Assembly (NCBI RefSeq): GCF_024464595.1
Contig: NZ_JANHAW010000002.1
Location: 124,001 to 188,000, forward strand
Length of the DNA stretch: 64,000 nucleotides
Reading direction: 5' to 3'
Source of the DNA: Halobellus litoreus
GTDB taxonomy: Archaea; Halobacteriota; Halobacteria; Halobacteriales; Haloferacaceae
Shown here piece by piece: positions 1-8,574 of this stretch (positions within the stretch are counted from its first letter, which is position 1; every line of letters begins with the position of its first letter). The notes beneath the pieces were generated by a model. The model was not told the origin of the DNA and did not search any database. It saw only the letters and a list, made by a program, of their open reading frames with translations. The position numbers were made by a program, and so were the translations under genes.

Positions 1-1112
1 TCGAGGATCCAGTTGAGCCGGCTCACGATCGGCGCGGAGATTGAGTCCTCGTAATCGAACTCCGCGATCATCGCCTTGCCTTGCTCGACGAGGATCGGAC
101 AGGCGGTGTAGCCGTCGTAGTCGGCGACCAGCGACCGGTCCTCGAGGTACCGCTCGACGTTGTCGACGACGACGTGGGACTGCTTGCGCGCGGCCGAGGC
201 GGTCCGCGAGGTAGGCACGTCGGCGTTGTCACCCAACGCGAACACGTTCGGGTACGTCTCGTGCTGGAGCGTGTGGTCGTCGACGGAGACGTACTCACCG
301 CCGTCGGTCAGCGGCGAGTTGTCGACGACGAACTCGTGGCCGTATTGGGGCGGCACCGGCGCATACAGGTCGTACTCGAGCGCGTCCCCCTCCTCGGAGT
401 GGACCGTCCGGCTCTCGTAGTCGACTTCGGAGACGGTGAACTCGGGGACGAACGTGATGTCGCGCTCGTCCCAGATCTCCGCGATCCGCTCCTGGTACGG
501 CGCCTTCGGCCCCGTGCCGAACACCTCCGAGCCGGGCTTCGTCATCACGAGTTCGGCGTCCTCGCGCACACCGCGCTCGCGGAGGTACCCCTCCATCAGC
601 ATCGTGAGCTTCAGCGGCGCGCCGCCGCACTTGATCGGCGTGTCCGGGACCGTCACCAGGAACCGTCCGCCGTCGAATTCGTCGACGGCGTCACCCAGTG
701 CCCGCGCCGCGGAGGCGTGATAGAACGGATAGACCGAATCCGTTCGGTTCCAGCCCTCGAGCATCCCCGGCACCGATCCCGGGCGACGGTCGTTCCCGAC
801 CGCGGAGACGAGGACGTCGTACTCGTAGGTCCCCGACTCTCCGGCGACGGTCCGGTCGTCCGGATCGATCCCGACGACCTCGTCGTGGACGAACGAAATC
901 TCGTCGTGGAGCAACTCGCGCGTGTCGCGCTGCTGCTCGTCGAGGTCCATATAGTCGAAGGGGATCAGGTAGTACGCGGGCTGGTAGCTGTGCGTCCGAC
1001 GCTTGTCGATCACTGCCACGTCGGCGTCGATGCGCCGACGGAGCGCGTTCGCCGTCATCGTCCCCGCGGCGCCGCCGCCGAGGACGAGAACGGTGGGTCG
1101 TGTTGCTGTCAT
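1..1112 (-). CDS. SQR-like NAD(P)/FAD-dependent oxidoreductase (3' end outside window)
   Basis: The ATG at 1112 opens about 370 residues that read off the left edge, so the C-terminus is missing. An N-terminal dinucleotide-binding loop (VLGGGAAG) and a second FAD-binding motif (ALGDNADVPTS) place it in the sulfide:quinone oxidoreductase / type II NADH dehydrogenase superfamily. Two cysteines, Cys162 (in KCGGAP) and Cys338 (in TACP), sit where SQRs carry the disulfide that takes up sulfide sulfur; the third SQR cysteine is not evident. It is the last gene of a leftward set after tusA, a paralogous SQR and DUF1641. Sulfide or sulfane-sulfur oxidation with quinone as acceptor is inferred from family and context. 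Confidence 0.85.
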   Translation of the reverse strand, partial: MTATRPTVLVLGGGAAGTMTANALRRRIDADVAVIDKRRTHSYQPAYYLIPFDYMDLDEQQRDTRELLHDEISFVHDEVVGIDPDDRTVAGESGTYEYDVLVSAVGNDRRPGSVPGMLEGWNRTDSVYPFYHASAARALGDAVDEFDGGRFLVTVPDTPIKCGGAPLKLTMLMEGYLRERGVREDAELVMTKPGSEVFGTGPKAPYQERIAEIWDERDITFVPEFTVSEVDYESRTVHSEEGDALEYDLYAPVPPQYGHEFVVDNSPLTDGGEYVSVDDHTLQHETYPNVFALGDNADVPTSRTASAARKQSHVVVDNVERYLEDRSLVADYDGYTACPILVEQGKAMIAEFDYEDSISAPIVSRLNWIL

Positions 1113-1131
1113 AGTTCTGTGTACTCGGTCG

Positions 1132-1794
1132 TCATTCGTCGTTCGGTCCGTCTACGGCGGTGCCCACGGTTCCGATCCCGCGGGCGACCGCGACGAGGTA
1201 CCCCATCCCGGCCTTGACCTCGGGATCCCGCAACGCCCCGAGCAGGCCGACCGGACCGATCGGCTCGGCCTCCTCGGCGCCGGCCGCACCGACGCCCTCC
1301 AGCATCCGAACGAGCCCGCGGCGCACCTCGTCGTCGGCGGCCGTGTCGGCGATCTCGCCCATCGAGGTCCCGGTCGCGGCGACCGTCTCGACCATCTCGT
1401 CGTCCATCGCATCAGTCAGTAGCGCGACCGCGTCCGCGATCTCGGTGAGCCGGTCGAGCGTGCCGCTCCGCTGGAGCGTCGCGACGCGTTCTACGGCGTC
1501 GGCGAGGTCGTCGCCGTTCCGGCCCACGGCCGAACTGAGCTCGACCGTTTCCTCACCGGCGAGTTCCGTCGCGACCAGCCCGAGCGTCGTCGCGTCGCTC
1601 GTGAGCGACTCGACCATCTCGTCGTCAAGGCTGTCCGTCACGAGCGCAAGCGCGTCGAGAAGCGCTGACAACTGGCCAGACTGCTTCAGCAGTGCGGCGA
1701 CGGTCTCGGGGTTGTCCGCGATCGCCTCGCGGATCGCCGGCGGGACCGGCTCCGTCTCGGCGGCCGCGCCGTCTTCCTCGTCGGTCGCGCTCAT
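1132..1794 (-). CDS. DUF1641 domain protein
   Basis: This acidic helical protein of 220 residues is of the DUF1641 type found beside SQR-like and formate dehydrogenase genes. The ATG at 1794 shares one base with the upstream stop (TGATG), which suggests translational coupling; a GTG one codon earlier is less likely. Two segments are near copies: residues 45-63 and 119-137 both contain DDEMVE preceded by an ALxLxTD helix, so the fold looks like a duplicated helical unit. No cofactor motif is visible. An accessory or scaffold role for the two flanking flavoproteins is an inference. Confidence 0.85.
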   Translation of the reverse strand: MSATDEEDGAAAETEPVPPAIREAIADNPETVAALLKQSGQLSALLDALALVTDSLDDEMVESLTSDATTLGLVATELAGEETVELSSAVGRNGDDLADAVERVATLQRSGTLDRLTEIADAVALLTDAMDDEMVETVAATGTSMGEIADTAADDEVRRGLVRMLEGVGAAGAEEAEPIGPVGLLGALRDPEVKAGMGYLVAVARGIGTVGTAVDGPNDE

Positions 1795-2939
1795 CACAAC
1801 ACCCCGCGGGCAGTCAGCCAGTACGACTGGTTGTAGCCGAGCTTCGACCAGTGGATCAGCTTCGAGGGCGGCTTCGGCGTCGGCTCCGACTCGTAGTCGA
1901 AGGCGATGTAGGTCGCCTCGTCCTCGCCGCTCTCGATGAAACAGACGGTCTTGCCGTCGTACTCCGTGGTGGGGCGCTGACCGCGGACGACGCTGGCCAG
2001 CCGGTCCGCCAGCGACGTGGCCGCGTAGTGGGCCGCGCTGCCCGCCTTGCTCGTCGGGAGGTCGGCGACGTCGCCGAGGGCGTACACGTCCGCCGCGTTC
2101 GTCGCCTCCAGCGTCGCCGGGTCGACGTCGACCCAGCCGTCGTCGCCGAGTCCCGCCTCCCGGACGACGTCGCTGCCGTCGTGCGGCGGGATCGCCACCA
2201 GCAGGTCGTAGGACAGTTCCCGACCTTCGACGGTGTGGAGGACCTCCTCGTCGGGGTCGACCCGCTCGGGGTTGAAGAACGTCTCCACGCCGATGTCGCG
2301 CTCGTCCAGCAGCGGTCCGGCCCAGTCGGCGACCGACTGGATCCCGTGGGCGCGGTTGATCGGGTACGTGTACGTGATGTCGATGTCATCGCGCAGGCCC
2401 CGCTCGCGGAACCAGGTGTCCGCGATAAGCGGGAACTCCAGCGGCGCGACCGGGCACATATGCGGCACGCCGATGACCGACAGCACGAGGTGTCCCTCGG
2501 TGAACTCCGCGAGCGCCTCCCGGAGTTCCTCGGTCGCTTCGGGTCCGTAGAAGTGGTGGCCTCCCGCGGCCAGCCCCGGCGTCTCCGCCGGTGTCACTTG
2601 CGCGCCCATCGCGAGCACGAGGTGGTCGTAGGCGAGATCGGAACGCGGTCCGTCGAACGACACCGTCTTCGCGTCGGTGTCGACGGCGTTCACTCGGTCG
2701 ATCAGCAGGTCGACCCGCCGGTCGATCAGGTCCGCGAGCGGACGTTTCGCGTCCGCGGGCGTCTTCTCGCCGAAGGGCACGTACAGCCACGTCGGCTTGT
2801 ACACGTGCTCTTCGCTGTCGTTTACGAGGACCACCTCGACGTCGCCCCCGTCGATCTCGGCCGCGACCTCGTCGGCGAGGTTGTTCGCCAGGACCGACCC
2901 CGCGGTCCCCCCGCCGACGATGACGACGCGTTCAGTCAT
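1794..2939 (-). CDS. Sulfide:quinone oxidoreductase-like flavoprotein
   Basis: This 381-residue flavoprotein opens with VVIVGGGTAGS (FAD dinucleotide fold) and has a second FAD motif YALGDVADLPTSKAGS. Cys162 (in HMCPVAP) and Cys333 (in TVCFIES) match the two cysteines of the partial paralog at the left edge. The family transfers electrons from sulfide to quinone at the membrane; the C-terminal stretch (SKLIHWSKLGYNQSYW) resembles the amphipathic membrane-binding end of SQRs. It overlaps tusA by 8 bases upstream and DUF1641 by one base downstream, so these genes form an operon. The exact substrate (sulfide, polysulfide or another thiol) cannot be read from sequence. Confidence 0.88.
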   Translation of the reverse strand: MTERVVIVGGGTAGSVLANNLADEVAAEIDGGDVEVVLVNDSEEHVYKPTWLYVPFGEKTPADAKRPLADLIDRRVDLLIDRVNAVDTDAKTVSFDGPRSDLAYDHLVLAMGAQVTPAETPGLAAGGHHFYGPEATEELREALAEFTEGHLVLSVIGVPHMCPVAPLEFPLIADTWFRERGLRDDIDITYTYPINRAHGIQSVADWAGPLLDERDIGVETFFNPERVDPDEEVLHTVEGRELSYDLLVAIPPHDGSDVVREAGLGDDGWVDVDPATLEATNAADVYALGDVADLPTSKAGSAAHYAATSLADRLASVVRGQRPTTEYDGKTVCFIESGEDEATYIAFDYESEPTPKPPSKLIHWSKLGYNQSYWLTARGVL

Positions 2940-3177
2940 CGATCCGTACGTACAGGTCCCAGTGGTCGCCGCTGTCGACCACGTCGACCAGTTCGTTTCC
3001 GGACTCGTCGGCCCACTCCGCGACGTCCGGTTCGGTCCCCTCGTTCGAACTCTGAAGTCGGATCACTGTTCCCGGATCGACGTCTTTCGCCTTGCCGATC
3101 AGTTCCATCATCGGACCGGGGCAGGACGATCCGATCGCGTTCACCGTCACGTCAGCTTCGAGTTGTGTATCGCTCAT
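2932..3177 (-). CDS. tusA: TusA-family sulfur carrier protein
   Basis: The 81-residue product has the TusA signature Cys19-Pro-x-Pro (SSCPGPMMEL) near the N-terminus and the expected small beta-alpha-beta fold length. TusA proteins bind sulfane sulfur as a persulfide on this cysteine and pass it between sulfurtransferases. It is the first gene of the SQR operon and overlaps the next gene by 8 bases. With a rhodanese at 7657-8574 it supplies a plausible carrier for the sulfur released by the SQR-like enzymes. A 16-base inverted repeat lies about 50 bases upstream of the start. Confidence 0.9.
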   Translation of the reverse strand: MSDTQLEADVTVNAIGSSCPGPMMELIGKAKDVDPGTVIRLQSSNEGTEPDVAEWADESGNELVDVVDSGDHWDLYVRIDD

Positions 3178-3227
3178 TCAATATCGCCCCGTGGTAGATC
3201 CTGCCGATCGATGACTATCTGCATTGA

Positions 3228-3243
3228 GTTGTCGCACGACAAC
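3228..3243. promoter_or_regulatory. Inverted repeat upstream of tusA (candidate operator)
   Basis: GTTGTCGCACGACAAC is a perfect inverted repeat with 7-base arms. It lies 51-66 bases upstream of the tusA start. Its core TTGTC-N4-GACAA recurs exactly in front of the DPS-like ferritin gene (8764-8777), so binding by a common regulator is plausible. No binding data can be seen here. Confidence 0.5.
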
Positions 3244-3339
3244 TGCCGTCGCAATCGCACGTGCCGACGGCGTGTGGCTCTTCACAGAATCACGAGGCGG
3301 ACGTCAGGCGTTCCGCCCTCTCCCCGAAGCGCTTGATCC

Positions 3340-3519
3340 TCATCCGATCGTCTCCCAGTTCCTGTACAAGGCAACACCGAACGCGAGGACGATCCCGCCA
3401 ACTGCGAACTGTCGGCCGACCGTCCCGATCTCACCGTTGAGTCCAGCGATAACGGCCCGGACCGTCATCACGAGCGTAACGACCGCGACGAGCGACAGGA
3501 CGGCGTGGCGCGTTTCCAT
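3340..3519 (-). CDS. Small membrane protein, unknown function
   Basis: From the ATG at 3519 (a GTG at 3540 is an alternative) this gives 59 residues with two predicted membrane segments: one rich in Val/Leu directly after METRH, and a second around VGGIVLAFGVALY. I do not recognise a family. It lies on the opposite strand between the sulfur operon and cydAB. The hydrophobic pattern and clean termination support a real gene, but shortness keeps confidence moderate. Confidence 0.5.
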   Translation of the reverse strand: METRHAVLSLVAVVTLVMTVRAVIAGLNGEIGTVGRQFAVGGIVLAFGVALYRNWETIG

Positions 3520-3625
3520 ACGCGAACGTAGCGGCCTCACGTCCCAAAAGGATCAGTTGGCGCAGGACAACGCTTCCCGCACGGCAACGTGAGGCATCTA
3601 ATCCCACGACAGCCGGCACACTCGG

Positions 3626-3639
3626 TTGTCCTGTGCCAA
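3626..3639. promoter_or_regulatory. Near-match to the TTGTC-N4-GACAA palindrome upstream of cydA
   Basis: TTGTCCTGTGCCAA differs by one base from TTGTC-N4-GACAA. It lies 108 bases upstream of cydA. On its own it would be chance-level; it is listed because exact copies stand before tusA and the ferritin gene. Confidence 0.25.
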
Positions 3640-3643
3640 AGAG

Positions 3644-3655
3644 GGGGTTAACCCC
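3644..3655. promoter_or_regulatory. GGGGTTAACCCC palindrome in the cydA promoter region
   Basis: This is a perfect 12-base palindrome about 90 bases before the cydA start. It could be an operator for an oxygen- or redox-responsive regulator; the role is inferred only from position and symmetry. Confidence 0.3.
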
Positions 3656-3746
3656 GCCCAGTCAGTAGCTGTATACGAGACGGCAGCGCGCACAGCAATC
3701 GAATCGAGCACAGCGAGACGACTGTCACACCCCCACCGACGAATGA

Positions 3747-5183
3747 ATGATCGACCCAGTAATCGCAAGTAGGCTCCAGTTCGCGCTAACGACTATCGTC
3801 CACATCATCTTCCCGGTGATGAGTATGGGCCTCGCTCCGTTCCTCGTTTACTTCACGTGGCGAGACGTCCGGGGCGGTGATCCAGTATACGAACAGTTAC
3901 GTCGGTTCTGGACCAAGATCTTCGCCATCTCGTTCGTGGTCGGGACCGTCACGGGGATCGTCCTGGAATTCGAGTTCGGGACGAACTTCGCGGCGTTCGC
4001 GACGGCCGCGGGCGAGCTCTTCGGCGGCCCGCTGGCCGTCGAGGGGATGATGGCGTTTATGCTCGAAGCGACGTTCCTGGGGATCTTCATCTTCGGTCGG
4101 GAACGCGTCTCCGACCGATTGTATCTCGTCTCCAGCGTCGCCGTCGGGCTCGGGACGTGGCTGTCGGCGGTGTGGATCCTCATCGCGAACTCGTGGATGC
4201 AGACGCCGCGGGGCTACGAGCTCGCCACCGAGAACGGCCAGACGATCGTCCATCTCACCGACCCGATCGCGGCGTACCTGAACCCGCGGTTCCCGTATAT
4301 GTTCGTCCATATGCAGAACGCCGCCGTCGAGTCGGTGGCGCTGTTTATGGCCGGCGTCGCCGCGTACTACGTCTACCGGCACCACGTCTGGGAGTACCCC
4401 GTCGAGAACGTCGCGTTCTGGGAGAAGACCCTCAAGATCGCGCTCGTGGCCCTGTTGATCACTGCGCCTCTCCAAGTGCTCCAGGGCGACCTCTACGCGC
4501 GTCACGTCTACGAGACACAACCCCAGAAGTTCGCCGCAATGGAGGCCGTTTGGGACACCGAGGCGTACGTCCCCGAGTACATCTTCGCGATCCCCACTGA
4601 CCTGAGCCAGCTCACCGACCCGCGCGCCAAGGAGCTGTTCGGGATCGGCATTCCCGGCGGCGCCTCGTGGCTGGCCAGCGGGGGTGATCCCACAGCCGAG
4701 ATCCGCGGGCTGAACTCCTTCGAGTCGGAGTCGCCGCCGGTCGCGATCGTGTTCTGGTCGTTCCGGGCGATGGTTGGGATGGGCTTTTGGTTCATCCTGC
4801 TGGCGTTCTGGGGCGGATACCGGTGGTTCACCGGCGAGCTGTTCGAGGACGGCCTGCTGCACAAGGCGCTTATGGCCTCCAGCCTGCTGGGGATCCTCGC
4901 GGTCGAACTCGGCTGGGTCGTCACCGAGGTCGGCAGACAGCCGTGGGTGATACAGGGCATCCTCAAGACGAGCGCGGGCGTCTCGCCCGGTCTCACCGGG
5001 ACCGAGGCCCTGACGACGCTCCTCGGATTCGTCGGGGTCTACACGGCGATCCTCGCGCTGTACACCTACGTCGTCGCGCGGATCATCCGCGGCGGGCCGC
5101 CGGGCGAGGAGGACCTGGACTCGGTCCCCGACCAGCGGGAGAGAGACGAGAGGCCAGCCGCGGGGGTCGCCGGGGATGATTAG
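3747..5183 (+). CDS. cydA: Cytochrome bd quinol oxidase subunit I
   Basis: This 478-residue multi-spanning membrane protein carries the CydA ligand set: His19 (heme b595), His188 (in FVHMQNA) and Met342 (in FRAMVGMGF) for heme b558, and the GRQPW motif at 396-400. It is shorter than E. coli CydA (about 520), mainly through a short Q loop, so it is of the short-Q-loop type. CydAB reduces oxygen to water using quinol and is typically resistant to sulfide and cyanide. The neighbouring SQR-like enzymes would feed the same quinone pool. cydB overlaps its end by 8 bases. Confidence 0.96.
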   Translation: MIDPVIASRLQFALTTIVHIIFPVMSMGLAPFLVYFTWRDVRGGDPVYEQLRRFWTKIFAISFVVGTVTGIVLEFEFGTNFAAFATAAGELFGGPLAVEGMMAFMLEATFLGIFIFGRERVSDRLYLVSSVAVGLGTWLSAVWILIANSWMQTPRGYELATENGQTIVHLTDPIAAYLNPRFPYMFVHMQNAAVESVALFMAGVAAYYVYRHHVWEYPVENVAFWEKTLKIALVALLITAPLQVLQGDLYARHVYETQPQKFAAMEAVWDTEAYVPEYIFAIPTDLSQLTDPRAKELFGIGIPGGASWLASGGDPTAEIRGLNSFESESPPVAIVFWSFRAMVGMGFWFILLAFWGGYRWFTGELFEDGLLHKALMASSLLGILAVELGWVVTEVGRQPWVIQGILKTSAGVSPGLTGTEALTTLLGFVGVYTAILALYTYVVARIIRGGPPGEEDLDSVPDQRERDERPAAGVAGDD

Positions 5184-6177
5184 CGTCGAGTCACTCGCGG
5201 CGGGACCGCTCTTGGACCTCCCGCTCGCGGAGCTGTGGTTCGCGCTGATATTCGCCCTGCTGGGGACGTTCCTGTTCCTCGACGGGTTCGACTTCGGCGC
5301 CGGCGCCATCTTCGCGACGCTCGACGACGAGTCGGCGCGCGAGACGGTGCTGTCGGCGATCGGGCCGTTCTGGGACGGCAACGAGGTCTGGCTCGTCGTC
5401 TTCGGCGGCGCGCTGTTCGCTGCCTTCCCACGAGTGTACGCCGGCCTGTTCAGTCGCCACTACCTGCTTATGTTCGGCATCCTCGGCGCGCTCATCCTCC
5501 GGGGGCTCGCCCCCGAAATGTACGAACAACGCCACGACGAGCGCTGGCAACGCTGGTGGGGACGGTCGTTCGTCGCCGGGAGCGTGCTGGCACCGTTCCT
5601 CCTCGGCGCGTTCGCGGGCAACTGGCTCGTCGGGAGCCCGCGGTCGTTCACGCTCGTCGGCATCGTCGTCGGGAGCACCGTCACGGTGCTGACCGTCGTC
5701 TCCGGGGCGGCCTTCCTGGGCCTGAAGGCCGGGAGAGCGCTCCCGGGGGCCGTGCATCGGATCGGCGTCGGCGCGGTCGTCGTGTATCTCCTCTTGGTCG
5801 TCGCGACCCTGGGAACGCTCGCCGTCACTCTCCCGGCCGGAGCCGACGCACTGCTGTCGATGCCCGTGCTCGCGTTGGTCGCGGCTTCGATCGCACTCGC
5901 GATCGCCTACGCGGTCGCGCTCCGACGGGGGGCGAACCTCGCCGCGCTCGTCTCGGCCGCGGGCTTGACCTACGGGCTGGTGGCGGTCGTCGCGGTCGTT
6001 ATGTACCCGCGTATCGACCCGGCGACGGGGCTCGTCGTCGAGGAAGCGATCGTGTCGACCCTCCCGCTGAACCTGATGTCGATCGGCGCCGCGCTGTTGC
6101 TCCCGCTGGTCGCGACGTACTTCGTCGTCCTGTACTCCGCGTTCAGCGGGCCAATCACGGCCGAGGAGTCGTACTGA
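5176..6177 (+). CDS. cydB: Cytochrome bd quinol oxidase subunit II
   Basis: The 333-residue protein is hydrophobic throughout and contains the CydB signatures FLDGFDFGAG and GPFWDGNEVWL near the N-terminus. CydB pairs with CydA to form the bd oxidase core. The start overlaps cydA by 8 bases, and a further membrane-protein gene follows with one base between them, so three genes are probably cotranscribed. Confidence 0.96.
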   Translation: MISVESLAAGPLLDLPLAELWFALIFALLGTFLFLDGFDFGAGAIFATLDDESARETVLSAIGPFWDGNEVWLVVFGGALFAAFPRVYAGLFSRHYLLMFGILGALILRGLAPEMYEQRHDERWQRWWGRSFVAGSVLAPFLLGAFAGNWLVGSPRSFTLVGIVVGSTVTVLTVVSGAAFLGLKAGRALPGAVHRIGVGAVVVYLLLVVATLGTLAVTLPAGADALLSMPVLALVAASIALAIAYAVALRRGANLAALVSAAGLTYGLVAVVAVVMYPRIDPATGLVVEEAIVSTLPLNLMSIGAALLLPLVATYFVVLYSAFSGPITAEESY

Positions 6178-6178
6178 G

Positions 6179-6425
6179 ATGGGCGGCAACGACGACCGGG
6201 ACGACGCGACCGCTGCGCCGCGAGCCGACAGCCGTCTGCTCTCGCGCGTGCTGATCACGTGGGCAGAGTTGCTCCTCGTCGGGTTCGCCGGCGCCGCGCT
6301 GGGGGGGGGCCGCGTCCGGACCACCGCAACTCATCGTCTACCTCGGAACGATCCTCGCATCGGTCGCGGTGCTCCTGTATAACGTCGATCGACTCGTCAC
6401 GACGCGGATCAGAGGCGCCTCGTGA
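6179..6425 (+). pseudogene. Small membrane protein in the cydAB operon, frameshifted in a G run
   Basis: The ATG one base after the cydB stop opens a frame with a first membrane segment (AELLLVGFAGAALGG). Nine consecutive G at 6301-6309 then throw the frame into an arginine-rich tail. If one G is removed the frame continues through a second clear membrane segment (LIVYLGTILASVAVLLY) to TGA at 6423-6425, giving about 81 residues with two helices. This is either a sequencing/assembly error in a homopolymer, phase variation, or a true inactivating mutation. Position suggests a small bd-oxidase accessory subunit, comparable in role only to CydX/CydH; no homology is claimed. Confidence 0.65.
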
Positions 6426-6543
6426 GCGGACCGCGGGCGCACGCGACAGGCACCTCCCGTCGCTCGCCGGATCCGCCCCGGCAATCGGACAGCACGCGGG
6501 GCGGCACGGTAGTCCGATCGCGTGAGGGGTCGACCGGAGGCGG

Positions 6544-6783
6544 TCAGTTCGGTCGACGCCTCGACGGGGCGAACGGACCGACGCCGCGCCGTTTGGCGAC
6601 GATACCGAACAGCAACAGCGCGCTCGGAACGAACAAGAGCGCCCCAAGTGCGGTGACGACGTCGTCGTGGGAGAGCCCGAAGGCGACCCCGCCGATCCCG
6701 GCACCGAGCGCGACGACGGCGGGGATCAGCAGGCGGCTCCGTAGTGTCGCTAGTACCTCTTCGGCCGAAGGGGGGAATTCCAT
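6544..6783 (-). CDS. Small membrane protein, unknown function
   Basis: From the ATG at 6783 the product has 79 residues: a short charged N-terminus, two membrane segments (around VVALGAGIGGVAFGL and ALGALLFVPSALLLFGIV) and a basic tail ending RRRPN. No family is recognised. It is antisense to the cyd operon and lies just before the Bat-type regulator on the other strand. A longer upstream start is possible but would add an unlikely arginine-poor leader overlapping the regulator's promoter. Confidence 0.5.
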   Translation of the reverse strand: MEFPPSAEEVLATLRSRLLIPAVVALGAGIGGVAFGLSHDDVVTALGALLFVPSALLLFGIVAKRRGVGPFAPSRRRPN

Positions 6784-6940
6784 ACGGGACGAGATAAGTA
6801 CGTTGAACCCATATCGTCGGTGTTGTCGAGATCCAACCGCGCGGCCCGCTGTGAGACCGTTCAAACCCCCCACCCGGACGAAGACGGCCCGACCAGTCAG
6901 AGCGAACGTCACAGATTCCGATGCACGAGTTCAGTTCCTG

Positions 6941-7660
6941 ATGTACGATTTTAGCTTCCAGATAACGTACGACCCCAGCGCCGACGAGTACGTCGACCTG
7001 TTCATCGATCGCGAGTCGCTTCGATCGGAAGCGATTTACTCGTGTCTCGATCCCGGCGAACTGTGGACCCTGGAGTCGGTGACGGGTGATCCGGACGACC
7101 TCACGGCCGTCGACGAACTCCTCTTGGACGAGTCCGTCGACAGGGAGTCGATCAGCAGTCGGGAGTGCAGTGCTACGCGAACGACGAGTCTCCTGACCGA
7201 CGAGCACCGGCGGCGGGTCGCATACACCTACGTGTCCGACGTGGACTTCTGCGAAGCCGTTCCGCTCATCGTGGCGAAGTACGTCGACGGCGGCGTGCTC
7301 TTCGAGCAGACGCGGACGGGTGATACGGTTCGGTGGCGGGTACTTCTGCAGGACGACTCGAAGGTCGGACACCTGTACGATACGCTGTCTGCGAAACTCG
7401 GCGACGGCCTGTCGTTCTCTTTTGAACATCTGACGGAAGTCGATAACTGGGAGAGCGGCCTCCTCCCGCGGGCCGACATCCGTGCGGAACAGCGCGAAAT
7501 CCTGACAGTGGCCGTCGAGCGTGGCTACTTCGAGACGCCCCGCGAGGTAACGCTCGACGAACTCGCCGAAGAGCTTAACATTCCCCGCTCGACTGTGTCG
7601 TACCGGCTTCGGCGCGCGACGGCGGAGCTGGCGAAACGGTTCTCGAACCGACAACTATGA
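6941..7660 (+). CDS. Bat-type helix-turn-helix transcriptional regulator
   Basis: I chose ATG 6941, giving 239 residues; the open frame extends upstream but without coding character. The C-terminal 50-60 residues contain the bacterio-opsin-activator HTH (HTH_10) with TLDELAEELNIPRSTVSYRL as the recognition region. The N-terminal ~170 residues form a haloarchaeal sensor-type domain without recognisable ligand motif. The stop overlaps the rhodanese start by four bases (ATGA), so it probably regulates or is co-regulated with sulfur transfer. Confidence 0.85.
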   Translation: MYDFSFQITYDPSADEYVDLFIDRESLRSEAIYSCLDPGELWTLESVTGDPDDLTAVDELLLDESVDRESISSRECSATRTTSLLTDEHRRRVAYTYVSDVDFCEAVPLIVAKYVDGGVLFEQTRTGDTVRWRVLLQDDSKVGHLYDTLSAKLGDGLSFSFEHLTEVDNWESGLLPRADIRAEQREILTVAVERGYFETPREVTLDELAEELNIPRSTVSYRLRRATAELAKRFSNRQL

Positions 7661-8574
7661 CTGCCGATGACTCCCCGGATGCCGGGACACGGCCGGAACC
7701 CGACGAACCGCTCGAGTCACAGTACCCCACAGACGTCCTCGTTAGCCCCGAGTGGGTCGAATCCCGACTCGACCGGTTCGACTCCGCGGAAACCGACGCC
7801 AGGTTGCTCGAGGTCGACGTCAACACTGAATTCTACGAGACCGGTCACGCTCCCGGTGCCGTCTGCGTCGACTGGCAGGAGGACCTCCGCTCGGCAGACG
7901 CTCACGACATTCTCGGCCCGCAAGAAATGGAGTCGTTCCTGGGTGCCTGTGGGATCACCGAAGAGACGACGGTCGTCGTCTACGGCGACAACTCGAACTG
8001 GTTCGCGACCCATCTCTACTGGCAACTCACCTACTACGGCCACCCGGATGTCCGGGTTATGGACGGGGGCCGCGAATACTGGGTCGAACACGACTACCCG
8101 CTCTCGACAGCCCCGGTCGATCCCCCGACTGTCGCGTACGGGAAGACGCTCGATCACCCGGCCGAGGAGGTGCGAGCCTACCGTGAGGACGTGCGTGACG
8201 CGCTCGACACCGAGACGGTCCTCGTCGACGTGCGCCTCCCCGAGGAGTTCCGCGGCGAGATCGTGAAGCCGCCGGGAATCGACGAGGGCGCCGTCCGCGG
8301 AGGGCACGTCCCTGGCGCAACGAACGTCTTCTGGGCCGAGAACGTCCGTCCGGACGGCCGGTTCAAATCACCGGATCGGCTCCGCGCCGTCTACGAGTCG
8401 CGGGGGATCACGCCCGACGACGACATCATCGTCTACTGTCGGATCGGCGAGCGGTCGTCCGTGACGTGGTTCGTCCTCGCGGAACTACTCGGGTACGATC
8501 GCGTCCGGAATTACGACGGCTCCTGGACTGAGTGGGGGAATATGATCGGCGTCCCGATCGAAAACGGAGAATGA
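7657..8574 (+). CDS. Two-domain rhodanese (thiosulfate/mercaptopyruvate sulfurtransferase)
   Basis: This 305-residue protein has tandem rhodanese domains. The second contains the active-site loop CRIGERSS with Cys261, the CRxGE form typical of thiosulfate sulfurtransferases; the equivalent loop of the first domain (YGDNSN) has Asp in place of Cys and is inactive, as usual in this family. It moves sulfane sulfur from thiosulfate or persulfides to acceptors such as cyanide, thiols or TusA. The start overlaps the preceding regulator by four bases. With TusA and two SQR-like enzymes nearby it completes a sulfane-sulfur handling set. Confidence 0.92.
   Translation: MTADDSPDAGTRPEPDEPLESQYPTDVLVSPEWVESRLDRFDSAETDARLLEVDVNTEFYETGHAPGAVCVDWQEDLRSADAHDILGPQEMESFLGACGITEETTVVVYGDNSNWFATHLYWQLTYYGHPDVRVMDGGREYWVEHDYPLSTAPVDPPTVAYGKTLDHPAEEVRAYREDVRDALDTETVLVDVRLPEEFRGEIVKPPGIDEGAVRGGHVPGATNVFWAENVRPDGRFKSPDRLRAVYESRGITPDDDIIVYCRIGERSSVTWFVLAELLGYDRVRNYDGSWTEWGNMIGVPIENGE

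Noticed and set aside
81-1217. Long plus-strand open frame of 378 codons
   Set aside because: It is the antisense shadow of the SQR-like gene: arginine/valine-rich and without motifs, while the minus strand has clear FAD motifs.
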